A stretch of 64,000 bases of DNA, taken from contig NC_064007.1 of the NCBI RefSeq assembly GCF_932276165.1, positions 8,752,001 through 8,816,000 of the forward strand. Direction: 5' to 3'. The stretch comes from Plutella xylostella (taxonomy: Eukaryota; Arthropoda; Insecta; Lepidoptera; Plutellidae). The notes below the pieces were generated by a model. That model saw only the letters and a list, made by a program, of their open reading frames with translations. It was not told the origin of the DNA and did not search any database. The position numbers and the translations under genes are program-made. Positions 8,485-18,864 of this stretch are shown piece by piece. How positions within the stretch are numbered: the first letter of the stretch is position 1; every line of letters starts with the position of its first letter.

Positions 8485-10313
8485 TGAAGGAGAACGCACC
8501 TTCAACCGATAAGGAATTTAAATTCAGATATATTAATACATTAACTATTATAAAAACATTTAAGTCCTTAAATATGAAGAAAACTGAAGACTTGTGGGGA
8601 ATGTCAGTTAAATTTGTTCTTTCTATTATTAATAAAATCGCCCCAATTTTGGCTAACATTTTTAATAAATGTATCGCTGAAGGTGTGTTCCCAGATCTTA
8701 TGAAATTGAGTAAAATTATACCTCTGTTCAAGAGTGGGGATATGGAGGACCCTGCAAATTTCAGACCTGTCTCGGTTCTTCCAGTTTTGAGTAAAATATT
8801 TGAGAGGGTCATACTCAGTCAGATGCTTTTGCATTTCAATGAAGCTCGATTGTTTCATAGCCAGCAGTATGGTTTTACAAAAGGCAAATCAACAACCGAT
8901 GCCGGTACTGCGTTAATTAAGCACATATTTGACGCCTGGGAAGACCATCACGATGCTATTGGAGTCTTCTGTGATCTGTCGAAGGCGTTTGATTGTGTAG
9001 ACCATCAGACTTTAATTTCGAAACTGAGATACTATGGAATAGGAGGAAAGGCTTTAGATTTGATAGCTTCATATTTAGACAAGAGGCAACAAAGGGTCGA
9101 TATTAACAATACTAAATCACAGGGGGCTCATGTAAAGATAGGCGTCCCTCAAGGATCTATTCTAGGACCATTTTTATTCCTCATTTATATTAATGACTTG
9201 CCTTTTATGGTTGAAAAATTGACTAATATAGTTTTATTTGCTGACGATACTTCTTTGCTTTTTAAAGTTAAAAGAAGTGAAAATAATTTTTATGAAATTA
9301 ATTCTATTCTATCTGACATACACGATTGGTTTACCGTAAATAATCTTTTATTGAATTCTAAGAAAACGAAATGTATTAAATTTACACTGCCGAATGTTAG
9401 ACAATGCGATACTAACATTATTCTAGATGGGAATAAATTGGACCTAGTTAATGATACTGTCTTTCTTGGTATGACTATAGATTCAAAGTTGCAGTGGGGA
9501 CCTCACATTGCCAAATTGGCTGGAAGGTTGAGCTCCGCAGCTTTTGCTGTACGGAAAATTAGACAACTGACCGACGTTGAAACCGCCAGATTAGTTTACT
9601 TTAGTTATTTCCACAGCTTATTGTCGTATGGCATTTTGCTTTGGGGTAGAGCCGCTGATATTGAAACTATATTTGTATTACAGAAAAGAGCCATCCGCTC
9701 TATATACAAACTTGGTTCCAGGGATTCATTGAGAGAACTATTTAAAGAAATTAACATCCTTACAGTTCCATGTCAGTTCATTTTTGCCAATTTAATGTAT
9801 GTACGAAAGAATATTTCCACTTTTGATACAATTGGCAGTAATCATGACATTAATACTAGGAACAAGCATAAGCTGGCTTTTCCAGCGATGCGTCTGGCGA
9901 AAGTTAATAAATCGTTTTTAGGGTACTGTATTAGATTTTATAATAAGCTTCCAACAGAAGTTGCTCAAATGCCAGAGAATAAGTTTAAGTGTTACATTAA
10001 AGAGAAACTCAGTAAAAAAGCTTATTATAAAATTGATGATTACTTAGAGGACGTTAATGCATGGCTGTGATAAGTAGTTAGCTCTGCTCATATTATTATA
10101 ATAATTATTATTAAGCTTATATGTATTGTATACCAACTAGTTTTAAGTCTTTTTTTGAAAAGATGGCTCAGGAGTTTCTTGCCTCCGTTCTTCTCCTTAG
10201 ACAGAAAGAGCCCCCCCTTATCCGAACGGAGAGTAATTTGTAAAAATTGACGTTCATCAGAAAATTTTATATTTGTACGATGAATAAAAAAATTTGACTT
10301 TGACTTTTGACTT
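8485..10313 (+). mobile_element. 5'-truncated Jockey-clade non-LTR retrotransposon
   Basis: From about 8485, where plus-strand RT homology begins, to the (TTTGACTTTGAC)-type tail ending near 10313. The 3' UTR carries 'ttcatcagaaaattttatat' and AATAAA-like text. The same 3' end occurs at 34366-34439 and 38775-38853, so this is a repeated subfamily. The 5' end is cut inside the RT domain, as is usual when reverse transcription stops early. It lies between two RTE pieces of opposite orientation. Confidence 0.85.
8490..10070 (+). CDS. Reverse transcriptase domain of the Jockey-like element (N-truncated)
   Basis: Continuous ORF to TGA at 10068-10070. An in-frame ATG exists at 8430, but the first ~18 residues come from antisense RTE sequence, so translation from there would be a chimera. 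RT landmarks in order: 'WGMSVKFVLSIIN', 'VFPDLMKLSKIIPLFKSGD', 'NFRPVSVLPVLSKIFERVI', 'QYGFTKGKSTTDA', 'VFCDLSKAFDCVDH', 'GVPQGSILGPFLFLIYIND' and the catalytic FADD at 9237-9248, then 'FLGMTIDSKLQW' and a C-terminal 'RFYNKLPTEV'. The endonuclease domain and ORF1 are absent. No stop or frameshift is present in about 520 codons, so the copy is young. Dead on arrival for autonomous transposition. Confidence 0.92.
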   Translation, partial: ENAPSTDKEFKFRYINTLTIIKTFKSLNMKKTEDLWGMSVKFVLSIINKIAPILANIFNKCIAEGVFPDLMKLSKIIPLFKSGDMEDPANFRPVSVLPVLSKIFERVILSQMLLHFNEARLFHSQQYGFTKGKSTTDAGTALIKHIFDAWEDHHDAIGVFCDLSKAFDCVDHQTLISKLRYYGIGGKALDLIASYLDKRQQRVDINNTKSQGAHVKIGVPQGSILGPFLFLIYINDLPFMVEKLTNIVLFADDTSLLFKVKRSENNFYEINSILSDIHDWFTVNNLLLNSKKTKCIKFTLPNVRQCDTNIILDGNKLDLVNDTVFLGMTIDSKLQWGPHIAKLAGRLSSAAFAVRKIRQLTDVETARLVYFSYFHSLLSYGILLWGRAADIETIFVLQKRAIRSIYKLGSRDSLRELFKEINILTVPCQFIFANLMYVRKNISTFDTIGSNHDINTRNKHKLAFPAMRLAKVNKSFLGYCIRFYNKLPTEVAQMPENKFKCYIKEKLSKKAYYKIDDYLEDVNAWL

Positions 10314-10493
10314 ATCGACCGAGTCCAAGCGTTGGTTATCGAGTATTAAGGCGTCCGAGGTTTTAGCCTTGATACGCATATCGACTGTTTTGCGTCGGTT
10401 TATTCTCAGACCCATTACTCTGGCTTGACCTATAGCGATAGCGGAGTGACTCGCAAGCGAGACGTTTCCTGGCTTCCAACTTAGCAGAGTCAC
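10314..10493 (-). pseudogene. RTE-like RT fragment, second piece
   Basis: Minus-strand text 'ARVMGLRINRRKTVDMRIKA...NQRLDSVD' corresponds to the RTE segment just before the FTYLGS motif. It abuts the Jockey tail. It overlaps, rather than simply continues, the piece at 7844-8484 (which has its own 'RVSANVAEESRLQVD' before FTYLGS). The two may therefore come from different RTE copies, or the junction has been rearranged. Confidence 0.6.
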
Positions 10494-11437
10494 ATTTTCC
10501 TGTTTCAGCCATTTTTCGTAAAAATATTATGCATTTTTTTACGGTGGAAAGATGCAATTTGCATACATTTACGTCCGGAATTGGTATTGATCGTACATCT
10601 GAAATGACAATGGGCGTTTTGGGACCTATGTCCAATAAAGATGAGTCATACATAGTTGGATAGCTCTTTTCAAGTAAGAAAAAAAATATTATGACGACAA
10701 ATCCGTATAAGTTGTCCATTTTGAAATATATTCGTCAGAAGGAAGTATTTTTATATTGCATTGCACTCTCTCTCCTTATGACAGTTAGGGCGTATTACAC
10801 GTAAACACGTATTATTAAAATGGGAGAAATTTCTTTTAACTGGTTTTATTGACTGAGATAATAAACAAATATAATATCATAATGAATGATGATATTTTTT
10901 TTATAAAAATTAATAATGAATGTGAAAAAATAACAAAAACATTAAAATTACAGAAATAAAATATAAATACTTTCAAGGTACAATTATTCTAATTGGACAG
11001 TAGATCAGGACTGGCGCTTCCGTTATTCATATTCTGCAAAAAAATACCTTTTCAACGACGTATCACTCATTTCTATTGGAGATGGTCCCAGCTTCCATAC
11101 ATTGGTGCCCATCATCATTTAATACCTAACAACTATACGTTTGGTAGCTACTTCCACCCCTGACACATTTAGCAATTAACAATCCATTGATAAGCGTCAT
11201 CCCTCGCATGTCTGACATATGTCACAACCACACAAAATACGTCAGATTTGTCAAGCGAGCAACGCTGCTTACGGACTGTCAATTGCTAATATTTGGTGGT
11301 GGTAACCCCACAGAACAATGAAAGTCATGAACATCCACCTCTGGTGATAGTAAATTTATTATTATTTAATATTCTATTTCTTGATGTTGCAAAATGATAT
11401 ACTTAATTAGTTGATAAGCGAAAAAGGGGTGATTCAG
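10494..11437. other. AT-rich non-coding stretch
   Basis: No gene or clear repeat recognised. ORFs here on the minus strand show no family features. Confidence 0.4.
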
Positions 11438-11721
11438 GGTGTCATTAAAAAAAAAAAAAAAAAAAAAAACACGCACTCACGCCTTGTACTAATGTACTCC
11501 CTTGCGGGGTAGGCAGAGGTGCATTGCTGCACCCACTTTTCGCCAGAGTGTATGTTAGTCCCAATGTAATAGGGGGCGAGCCTATTGCCATTTTACGGGC
11601 ACATCCAAGACCCGAGAACAAATATATGTGTTTAAACAAATATCTGCCCCGGCCGGGAATCGAACCCGGGACCATCGGCTTAGTAGTCAGGTCACTAACC
11701 ACTACGCCATTCGGTGTCATT
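11438..11721 (-). mobile_element. tRNA-derived SINE, full length, minus orientation
   Basis: Flanked by the 9-bp duplication GGTGTCATT (11438-11446 and 11713-11721). On the minus strand the head reads 'tggcgtagtggttag' (A box) and 'gggttcgattcc' (B box), then the body 'cggccggggcagatatttg', 'ttctcgggtcttggatgtgc', 'aatgcacctctgcctac' and a T-run (plus-strand A-run at 11447-11470). Intact pol III boxes and a perfect duplication mark a young copy. The same body occurs at 33586-33969. Confidence 0.88.
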
Positions 11722-12540
11722 TAGAACTGATTAATATACCCCTAATGCAACAGTTAGAACATTTTCCTCATCCTATCACAACCCAGGGCTACAAGGTTTC
11801 ATTCAGATGTATAGTAAAAAGTTAATAACTAGAAACAATGAACAATAGGTGGCCTTAGCGCTAAGACCCTTTTCTTACAGGCAACCGAAAATCCAAAGTT
11901 ATAGAAAAAGTCAACAAATTAGAGGGTGAATTACACCTTTTCGGCTTATCATACTACTTTATCCTGTAGTACGTATGTTGCTCTCTAACACATTAATGAC
12001 CAGGTCTGAAACACACAGAGTAACCCGAGAACCAGGAGGCTTCATCTGTGAAGAGATAATAGCTCGCAATCAGCGCGCCGAGATAATGCGCCATAATATT
12101 TCAGTTACACAATTAAAACTTACCGCGAGTTATTATTCTGTGAGTCTTAACAGATCACGAGATCACACTCAAGATATATAAATTTTTATGATCAGTTTTT
12201 TGGTTTTTTAGATGTTTATGACCTTTGTAATGGTAATTTTAGCAGAGTGTGTAATTGAACATGAACACTATTATGGCTCACTTATTAATTTAAATTGGAA
12301 CACCGACAGCTGTGTCATGCACACAGCATTTATCATGACACAGCATTCGCCATGACGAATACTTTGTTTTTTCATACAAAACACCACTTTCCCTTAGTTA
12401 GGCAATACCGATTATTATAATAATATTGATTTATTCCGTTAAAAGAGAACCCACACAACATCACATTTAATAATTTTTAATACTTAACCAACCTTTAAGG
12501 TCAGTCATACTTTCTCCGTTTCGTGTAATCAGATAAGTCT
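11722..12540. other. Non-coding stretch
   Basis: Low-complexity AT-rich DNA. 'tgtcatgcacacagcatttatcatgacacagcattcgccatgac' near 12310-12355 holds short imperfect repeats of CATGACACAGCATT. No gene seen. Confidence 0.35.
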
Positions 12541-12569
12541 CATTCAACTACCACTGTCATAGACGTCGC

Positions 12570-12780
12570 AGCCAGTGATCAGTCGGGACGCGTCATTATC
12601 AGTTGAAAGTTTCCGCGGCTATTTCGCTCGACGATGAAAAAGTAGGATTTTGTGAAGTGACTCGTTTCCACTGAAATGAATTTTAATTTAAGTTACCGCG
12701 AGATAGATGCGGCTAATGGCGGCGCCAAGACGCAGCCTGTTCGTTATCAGCCGGAGCGGGGGTCACTCCCTACATCATAG
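12570..12780 (+). other. Possible promoter and 5' leader with a 34-codon ORF
   Basis: A local rise in G+C and CpG. 'gatcagtcggg' at 12577-12587 has an insect initiator (TCAGT). An ATG at 12676 opens a 34-codon ORF ending at the TAG at 12778-12780, starting MNFNLSYREIDAANGGAK, with varied codon use unlike the AT-rich surroundings. It could be a leader or first coding exon of a gene outside the window, or chance. No clear splice donor was found. Confidence 0.25.
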
Positions 12781-12867
12781 AACAACGCGGACTCGGGTGT
12801 TACTCAATGCCCTACATCGACGAACGAATGAACGAGAATTGTCACGCAGTCGCCACACTTAACAAAA

Positions 12868-13085
12868 TGTGATGACGTATGGTGCAGAAATGTGGGTCCT
12901 GGACGGTAGTACTGTAGCACCGATTTTAAGTCACTCAGCGTGCTATGGAGAGAGCTATGCTTGAGGTTTCTCTGATGGATCGTATCAGAAATGAGGTTAT
13001 CCGTCAGAGTACTAAGGTTACCGACATTGATGTCAAAATGTGCAAGGGAGTGGCAGTGGGCTGGTCATGTCTGTCGTGGTTAGCG
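12868..13085 (+). pseudogene. Non-LTR retrotransposon RT C-terminal relic
   Basis: Short stretches translate to 'YGAEMWVL' and, after frame shifts, 'MLEVSLMDRIRNEVIRQSTK' and 'VTDI'. These match the Lepidopteran non-LTR motif (DRIRNEEIRRRTKVTDI). The following 'KWQWAGH' segment is recognisable only as shifted 'cagtgggctggtcatg'. Too decayed to be functional. Confidence 0.65.
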
Positions 13086-13159
13086 CAGCGCTCCGAAGCT
13101 TCAGAAAACCAAAACTAAGGAGCCCTTTTTTTTACGAGTAGGAAATCATCAGAAAGATT

Positions 13160-13930
13160 GTGGAGTGGTGTGTTGTAGAAGATATGTGGGATTTTTACCC
13201 ACTAAAACCCCCTCGGTGGCCACCATCAGTGCAGGTAGGTGCTCCGGGATCTCCAGGGGAACGCACCGGAGTCACCTCGCACTGCGCCGCAGCTCTTCTC
13301 CGGGAGACTCAAGGTCTCCCAACTCCTTAGCAGCCTGCGCGGCTGTACATGGCCACATGCACAGCCGCTCTTCCCGGGGCCGCTATTATGCGGCGGCTCA
13401 GACCCCCGTCCTCACCGCCCACAGCCCCTAACCTCCTTTTGGTCGCCTTCTACGACGGGCAGGAGATACCGTAGCCTTATTCTTACTCCCGGCCTCCGAG
13501 CTGGATCGGCCCTCTCCCGATCTCGCTCTGCGGCCTGTTTCTGGACCATGACGGTCTCACAGAACGAGACCACGGCCTTCCAACACTCCTTGCCTCGAGT
13601 CATGGCTGCCACCACTGAGGGCAGAGACAGATCCGGCCCGATCCTGTTAGCCAGGATCTGCCTTTCGGACTCCCACGCTGGGCACACTGCTAGTGTGTGC
13701 TGCGCGGAGTCCAGGCTGCCTTCACAGTGGTGACACGACGGTGCAACCTCACGCCCTATCCGGTGCAGGTACTCACCGAAGCAACCGTGCCCGGTCAGCA
13801 CCTGCGTCAGACGATACGTGAGGTTGCCCGGCCGTTGCATCCATGCGTCGAAGCACGGAAGTACGGCTGCGACAGCTCGCTGCCGACAACTTCTCGGCTC
13901 CTCCAACCGCTCCCGCCAGTGCAAGGAGGG
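13160..13930 (-). pseudogene. R1-clade non-LTR retrotransposon, C-terminal end
   Basis: Minus strand, clearest between 13924 and 13412. 'LTYRLTQVLTGHGCFGEYLHR' is followed by a CCHC finger 'CHHCEGSLDSAQHTLAVC' (about residues 63-80 of the open stretch), then a Trp/Arg-rich tail. This is the standard end of R1-clade ORF2, where the zinc finger sits after the RT domain. RT itself is absent, so this is a fragment or the survivor of a 5' truncation. High G+C compared with the flanks supports foreign origin. The 13160-13411 part is probable remaining tail and 3' UTR. Long plus-strand ORFs here are its shadows. Confidence 0.8.
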
Positions 13931-13961
13931 CTTCTACATTAGCTTGACATAACTTAACCAA

Positions 13962-14185
13962 CGTTAGAAACCCCCGACATTCAACACTAAAAGTCATATA
14001 ACTTTTAAAATGCTACGCCAATTTTGATAAAATTTGGCTAAAAACATTCAGGGCAACATTATCTATGACCATAAAAAATAAAATCAAAATCGCTTTCGCT
14101 ATTTGAAAGTACGGTACCACAACAAGTTAAACTTATAACACCCCTCTTTTTCAATCGGATGTTAAAAATAAAAACGAACGGGAGC
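13962..14185 (+). repeat. Dispersed repeat 'AACCCCCGACATTCAA', copy 1
   Basis: Starts 'aaacccccgacattcaacactaaaagtca' and ends near 'tcaatcggatgttaaaaataa'. Two further copies lie at 16612-16805 and 29947-30105. Copy 2 keeps inverted ends AACCCCCGAC / GTCGGGGGTT, which suggests a non-autonomous DNA transposon. Confidence 0.7.
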
Positions 14186-14352
14186 AACGAGTATGTACCT
14201 ACCATGCAACATGCAACGACATAGAGTCGTGGTTAGCACAGCATCGCTCTGAATCTAATTTTTTTACAAGCTAGAGTTCCCTCTAAGACGTTGGAAGCGA
14301 AAAGGGTTTTCTGAAGCAAAACTTTAGTCACACAAGTGGTAAATGTATGTAT

Positions 14353-14490
14353 GTATATCATCATATCATCATCATCATCAGCCTATACCAGTCCACTGCT
14401 GGACGTAGGGTTCTCCCAATGCACGCCACTGGATGCGATCTTTAGCTTTCCGTATATCATCATCAGACCGCATTTTTTACTGCTACACCA
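14353..14490 (-). repeat. RTE-type 3' tail relic
   Basis: 'catcatcatcatcagcctataccagtccactgctggacgtagg' is the reverse complement of the common 'cctacgtccagcagtgg...ggctgatgatg' 3' end, followed by the 'gcgatctttagctttcc' segment. Confidence 0.75.
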
Positions 14491-14621
14491 AATTTTACAT
14501 TTAGCACCAAAATACAACGACGGTTCTTGATTTCTCGAGTGGAGACCATAAAAGCATAGCCTGGCACTTCCTACTTTTTAGGTAGACTATGGAACTAAGC
14601 CAGGCAGCTCTGCATGAAGGA

Positions 14622-14735
14622 CGACCGGATGGTGTAGTGGTTAGTTGCCCTGACTGCTATACCGAAGGTCCCGGGTTCGATCCCCGCCAGTGCAGATATT
14701 TGTTTCAAGCGGGCTGGTGGGCGTACTACGCTACG
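14622..14735 (+). mobile_element. tRNA-derived SINE head, plus orientation
   Basis: A box 'tggtgtagtggttag' (14630-14644) and B box 'ggttcgatcc' (14674-14683) are followed by the body start 'gtgcagatatttgtttcaagcg'. Not a functional tRNA: it runs straight into the SINE body, and the cloverleaf 3' half is absent. Confidence 0.75.
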
Positions 14736-14809
14736 TTAGTTAGCTCGTATACGCCTTATAAAGTTTTCCTATTCAATTGAGACAGTTGTACTTCTTGTTT
14801 TTTTACCTA

Positions 14810-14965
14810 CCATCGTCATTATTATCAGCCTATCAGTCCACCGCTGCAGATAGGCCTCTGGATGCGATATATAGCTTTCCGCAAACAATCATTACCAGCC
14901 TCTTTTCGCAAGTCGTCACCCCTTCTAGAGGGCGTCCTACACTACGTTTGCCTAGCCGTTTAATC
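14810..14965 (-). repeat. RTE-type 3' tail relic, second
   Basis: 'catcgtcattattatcagcctatcagtccaccgctgcagataggcc' followed by 'gatgcgatatatagctttccgc' and 'gggcgtcctacactacgtttgcc': same family and orientation as 14353-14490. Confidence 0.7.
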
Positions 14966-16010
14966 TATAGATACTGTTTTTTTATGGTTGAAAACTTAAA
15001 AAGCCTAAAAACGCATATCACGTCCCGGCGTACAACACCAAGTCGCGAGTGAAAGATGGCGAAAAATATAATAAAAAGTGTAGCCTTTGTGTGCCACAAT
15101 GAAGCCCGAGCTTTGTAGCTGAATAAAAGCGCTTAGCATGTGAATGTTACTTTTTTGGAGGGAAATTTTGGAAGTGGAACGGAATATGAATTAGGCTAAT
15201 TGAATTTTAAGTGGCACTTATTAAAAACTTGCAGCTTCTTGGTTCTGGCTGGGTTTTGGCGATTTTCATCTTGCTTTGGTGTAAGACGTGTGGTCTATTG
15301 GATCACACATTCATCCAATGGTCTGTCTGGCCTGTCTACAGCGGGCTGGGAGGCGTCCCACGCTTGCTCGTTTACCTCACCAGTTATTATATTCTTCGGC
15401 CATAAAATAATATGAATAAAATTAAATAAATGTTTTAGTTAACATCGAATAAAATATTTCGTATTTAAATTATGAGCTTATATTCCAAAGAAATGAGCCA
15501 CTTCAGCTGACACTTTCATTGAACAATTTAAAGATTCTTAGAAAATATTCTGTAAAAGATATTTAAAAAGCTTTTTATCACAAAATAAAGTTGTCAAACA
15601 TGAATATTATATCGACCACATCTCGATCGCTGCGATAGCTCTTCAACCCGCCGCTTTATAATAAACAACTCCATTAATAAAATACTTGAGCAAGTTTTGA
15701 TTCATTTATAATGAGGTTCAAATTTCACAAAGTGAGTCCATCTATAAGACGGTACAGAGTAATTAAAACTTCCACTAAATGCGATGGAGTCTACGCTTCG
15801 CACGTTACCGACTTTGATCGGGTTATACAGGGTGGGGATTTATCATTGATCCACCCAGGTGACACACTACTCACAGGGCACAATACATTTTGTATGAATA
15901 AATTTGCGCCGGCGCGGGTGGATTTTAATATTGTGTTTACTTTGTTGTTACCTAACCTAACCATGCTTTTGGAAATAACAATCTTACTCAATACACAAAA
16001 ACTCATAAAA
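14966..16010. other. Non-coding stretch
   Basis: No gene recognised. 'gggttatacagggtggggatttatcattgatccaccc' near 15820-15860 contains a short inverted repeat (GGGTGG/CCACCC) that could be a decayed MITE end. Confidence 0.35.
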
Positions 16011-16019
16011 TATGAGTCT

Positions 16020-16115
16020 ATCATTAGATTCGGAAAGCTGTAGATCGCATTCAGTTGCGTGCTTTGGAAGAGGCCTACGTCTAGCAGTGAACTGCTATAG
16101 GCTGATGATGATCAT
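16020..16115 (+). repeat. RTE-type 3' tail relic, plus strand
   Basis: 'aaagctgtagatcgc...gaggcctacgtctagcagtgaactgctataggctgatgatgat', the same 3' end in forward orientation. Confidence 0.75.
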
Positions 16116-16611
16116 TAGATTCACGGGACCTCACCTGTATCATTTAATTGGGCGAGAAGCGTGTTGTTCCTCACTGCGCTCTCTACAGGGTGTTCTCGAA
16201 GTTTCCTGCAAGATAACGAGAGTATTCATATCGCTACAACCACCGCTTAGCGGATTACAGCTAGTTGTTTTTAATCTTCTTCTTTGTGTAATATATTGCA
16301 TTTCCCTGCTCCTGTTATAGATTCTTGCTTAAGGCGAAGTTTATTAGGTATAAATTGATTTTTAAAGTATGAGTATTTTTTCTGATTCATTAGGTACATC
16401 TACATAATAATAATATTATAATACTGAAATTAATTTTATTTATTTATTGTTACTATTTAGCAAGTTATGCTCCGATGATGTGAAGGAAATCCGTTCCCAT
16501 CAGTGTGATGGACCAATGAATATGATTGGTGAATTGCATTTCAAACTCATCCATAGCATCCGTAGCATAGCACATCTCTGGTGAATACTCGTAATCTAAC
16601 CTAAACAACAT

Positions 16612-16805
16612 TAAAAACCCCCGACATTCAAAACTAAAAGTCACAAAACTTTAGAACGGCTAAGAAAATTTTGATAAAATATGGCTAAGAACACTCGATG
16701 TAACATTACCTATGATGAATCAAAAAAGGAATAAGATAGGTACTACAGAAAGACACACAGACACGTTTAACATAACACACCTCAATTTCAGTCGGGGGTT
16801 AAAAA
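16612..16805 (+). repeat. Dispersed repeat 'AACCCCCGACATTCAA', copy 2 with inverted ends
   Basis: 'ttaaaaacccccgac' at the left and 'gtcgggggttaaaaa' at the right are inverted ends. The interior matches copies at 13962 and 29947 ('ggctaa...ttgataaaat', 'aacattacctatga'). About 190 bp, MITE-like. Confidence 0.75.
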
Positions 16806-18598
16806 GCATCCAAACTGGTAGTGCTTTGCCTTAACAATGTTAGTCTTAAGCCATTCAGTGGGAAGGCTTAGCCGCTTCGTTCTCACCCTGTATACAGTCT
16901 CGTCGAGCAAAAACAGTTGGAGCCAGATTTATCCACCGCTTTATCTCTTTGTAAACTGATTTTTGTTGTCGTTTTGTGAAGCTGCGTTCGTTTAGCATGC
17001 GGCTTGTTGGCGGCTGCTCGATCGGCTAATGAAATTACTTAGTGTAATGGAAGAAATCATTGTGACTTCTTTGTTTTAAAACCGACTTATGGTCTGTTTC
17101 ACATTGTGTGGATAAAAGCTGCCTATAGGATAAAAGATATAGAAAATGAGGTTCAAATAAATAAGTCTAAGAACGGAGCCGTTCGAAAGTGCGTATTTAT
17201 CGAAACATTTATCAAAGTATTTGGCGCCGCGCTATGACTTGTTTCAGCCATCAATAACAGACATTCCGTGTTTTTCTCGTTTCAACAACAATTTCTTACA
17301 AACAAGTCCGGTCGTAAACAGCGTTGTTATACTTTAATGTATTATACTAAACTTATGGGAAAGTTGCGCCGCGACTCGGAGGCGGGCGCTGCAGGGACGT
17401 TCGTTTAATCCGCCATAAACAATACCACCGCGGTATAGGAGCGGTGTGGGAGCCAAATTTTCACAAAAGTCATCCGCATATATAAATAATGTTCCTGATG
17501 TCCGATCGACAACCACGCACACGCCAACATGCACCCTACGCCGAAGACATAGGGACCAATACACAACACTGAACACAAATATCTCAGCGCGAAAATCTAC
17601 AAACGAAATTGACCCGTTACCTCCCAAAAATATGGTCCAAAACACAATGGTTATCTGGACGGGTAGTAAATATGATGGTTACAGGAAATTAAGTTCTGCT
17701 CCAAACAAGATAGGGTTATTTTTCGCTCGGATGCCGCCGACGATTTAATCTGCTTGCGTTATTTTTCCGGCCATACATCAAAGAGGCGAGTCTTTCGGCA
17801 AATTGTATCAAATACGCTGATGTATCGCCTCCGCCGCCGCGCGCGCGGGTCACCGGCGGCGTGGCGCGCGGGTGGCCGTCGCGGCTCACACGCTCACAAT
17901 TAGAAATAAGTATATTGTACGGATAAGTATTGGTAAGTTAAATACTTATGACGTATGGTTAGAACTTATATTTTAGTAGCGTAGTGTTGGTTTATGTACC
18001 ACTTGTAATTTCATGAACAAATGGGTTAAAATTCAAAACATTTTGTAATCTATGTCCCCGTTCCGTTTCTAAGGTATCATAATCAGTTCCTTACACCGTA
18101 CTCACTTACACATATTATTTTAATTGTAGCGGTATTGTTACTTGCTATAAATCCACTCGCGAGCAATGAAAATGTTTCAGTAACAAAACCGCCTACTTAC
18201 TCCTAAATTGAAAAAGCTATGTAACATAATGAAGTAGGTACCTACCTTAAATGTTTGTTGTGAATGACGATAGGTATTATTTACAAAAAAACGTTAATTT
18301 TGAAAATATCAATGAAAAAAAATGGGTGTATGTGGACGTTTTAAACCGCGTCGTTTGAACCGCAAGTCTGTGCCCGCGCGTTCGCCGCCGCGGCGCGGTA
18401 TGAATAACGAGCAATCGACACTCGCCGATATCATTGTGAACAAACTGCGCCTATTCCCCGTCCCCCCCACTTCCCCTCCACTATGTGTATTGTATTGTAA
18501 ATAGAGTAGATGTAAGGCACCCACGCGAATAATAATAACTTAATCAGATCTTTTTCTTAATAACATACCCTGCCCAGTGTCTTCGTAAAAGTTTTAAG
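16806..18598. other. Non-coding stretch with GC-rich islands
   Basis: No gene recognised. CpG-rich blocks lie at 17370-17440 and 17820-17890 ('ccgccgccgcgcgcgcgggtcaccggcggcg') and at 18330-18400, in AT-rich flanks. 'gtttaatccgccataaac' (17404-17421) joins a K50-homeodomain-type TAATCC with a CCATAAA site. These may be cis-regulatory or unmethylated sequence; low confidence. A 5' end of the TA-MITE family ('actcgcgagcaatgaaaatgtttca') sits at about 18153-18180. Confidence 0.35.
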
Positions 18599-18864
18599 TA
18601 CACTCGAGCGATGAAAATGTTCCATTTACAAAATGCCGACACTAAAATACCTAATGGCCTCAATTTTTAAATACATTTATATTAAAATTATAACTCAATT
18701 TTACCGATTTTGGTTGATGTACTGTATAATATTCTGATGCACTGTTATTGAAATGTGCTTCAATATTGTAAACGGCGGTGGCGTCATTTGGTAAGGTAGC
18801 CTTTTCCGTTTAGGAGTAATTTGGATCAATTGTCACCGGAACTTTTTCAATGCTCATGAGTGTA
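18599..18864. mobile_element. TA-flanked MITE, full length (CACTCACGAGCAATGAAAA family)
   Basis: TA at 18599-18600 and 18863-18864. Left end 'cactcgagcgatgaaaatgttcca', right end 'ccggaactttttcaatgctcatgagtg', inverted relative to each other. The interior ('aatgccgacactaaaa', 'gaaatgtgcttcaatattgtaaacggcg', 'gtagccttttccgtttaggagtaattt') matches the copy at 25594-25830. TA duplication and ends fit a Tc1/mariner-type non-autonomous element. Confidence 0.85.

Noticed and set aside
8485..8812. N-terminal extension of the minus-strand RTE ORF
   Set aside because: This part is antisense to the plus-strand Jockey RT ORF; RTE similarity stops near 8484.
11640..11720. tRNA gene call on the minus strand
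   Set aside because: It has pol III boxes but continues into a SINE body with target duplications; no complete cloverleaf.
13165..13942. Plus-strand ORFs of 80-164 codons
   Set aside because: Shadows of the GC-rich R1-clade fragment on the minus strand, which has a clear zinc finger.
14625..14700. tRNA gene call on the plus strand
   Set aside because: Same reason: SINE head.
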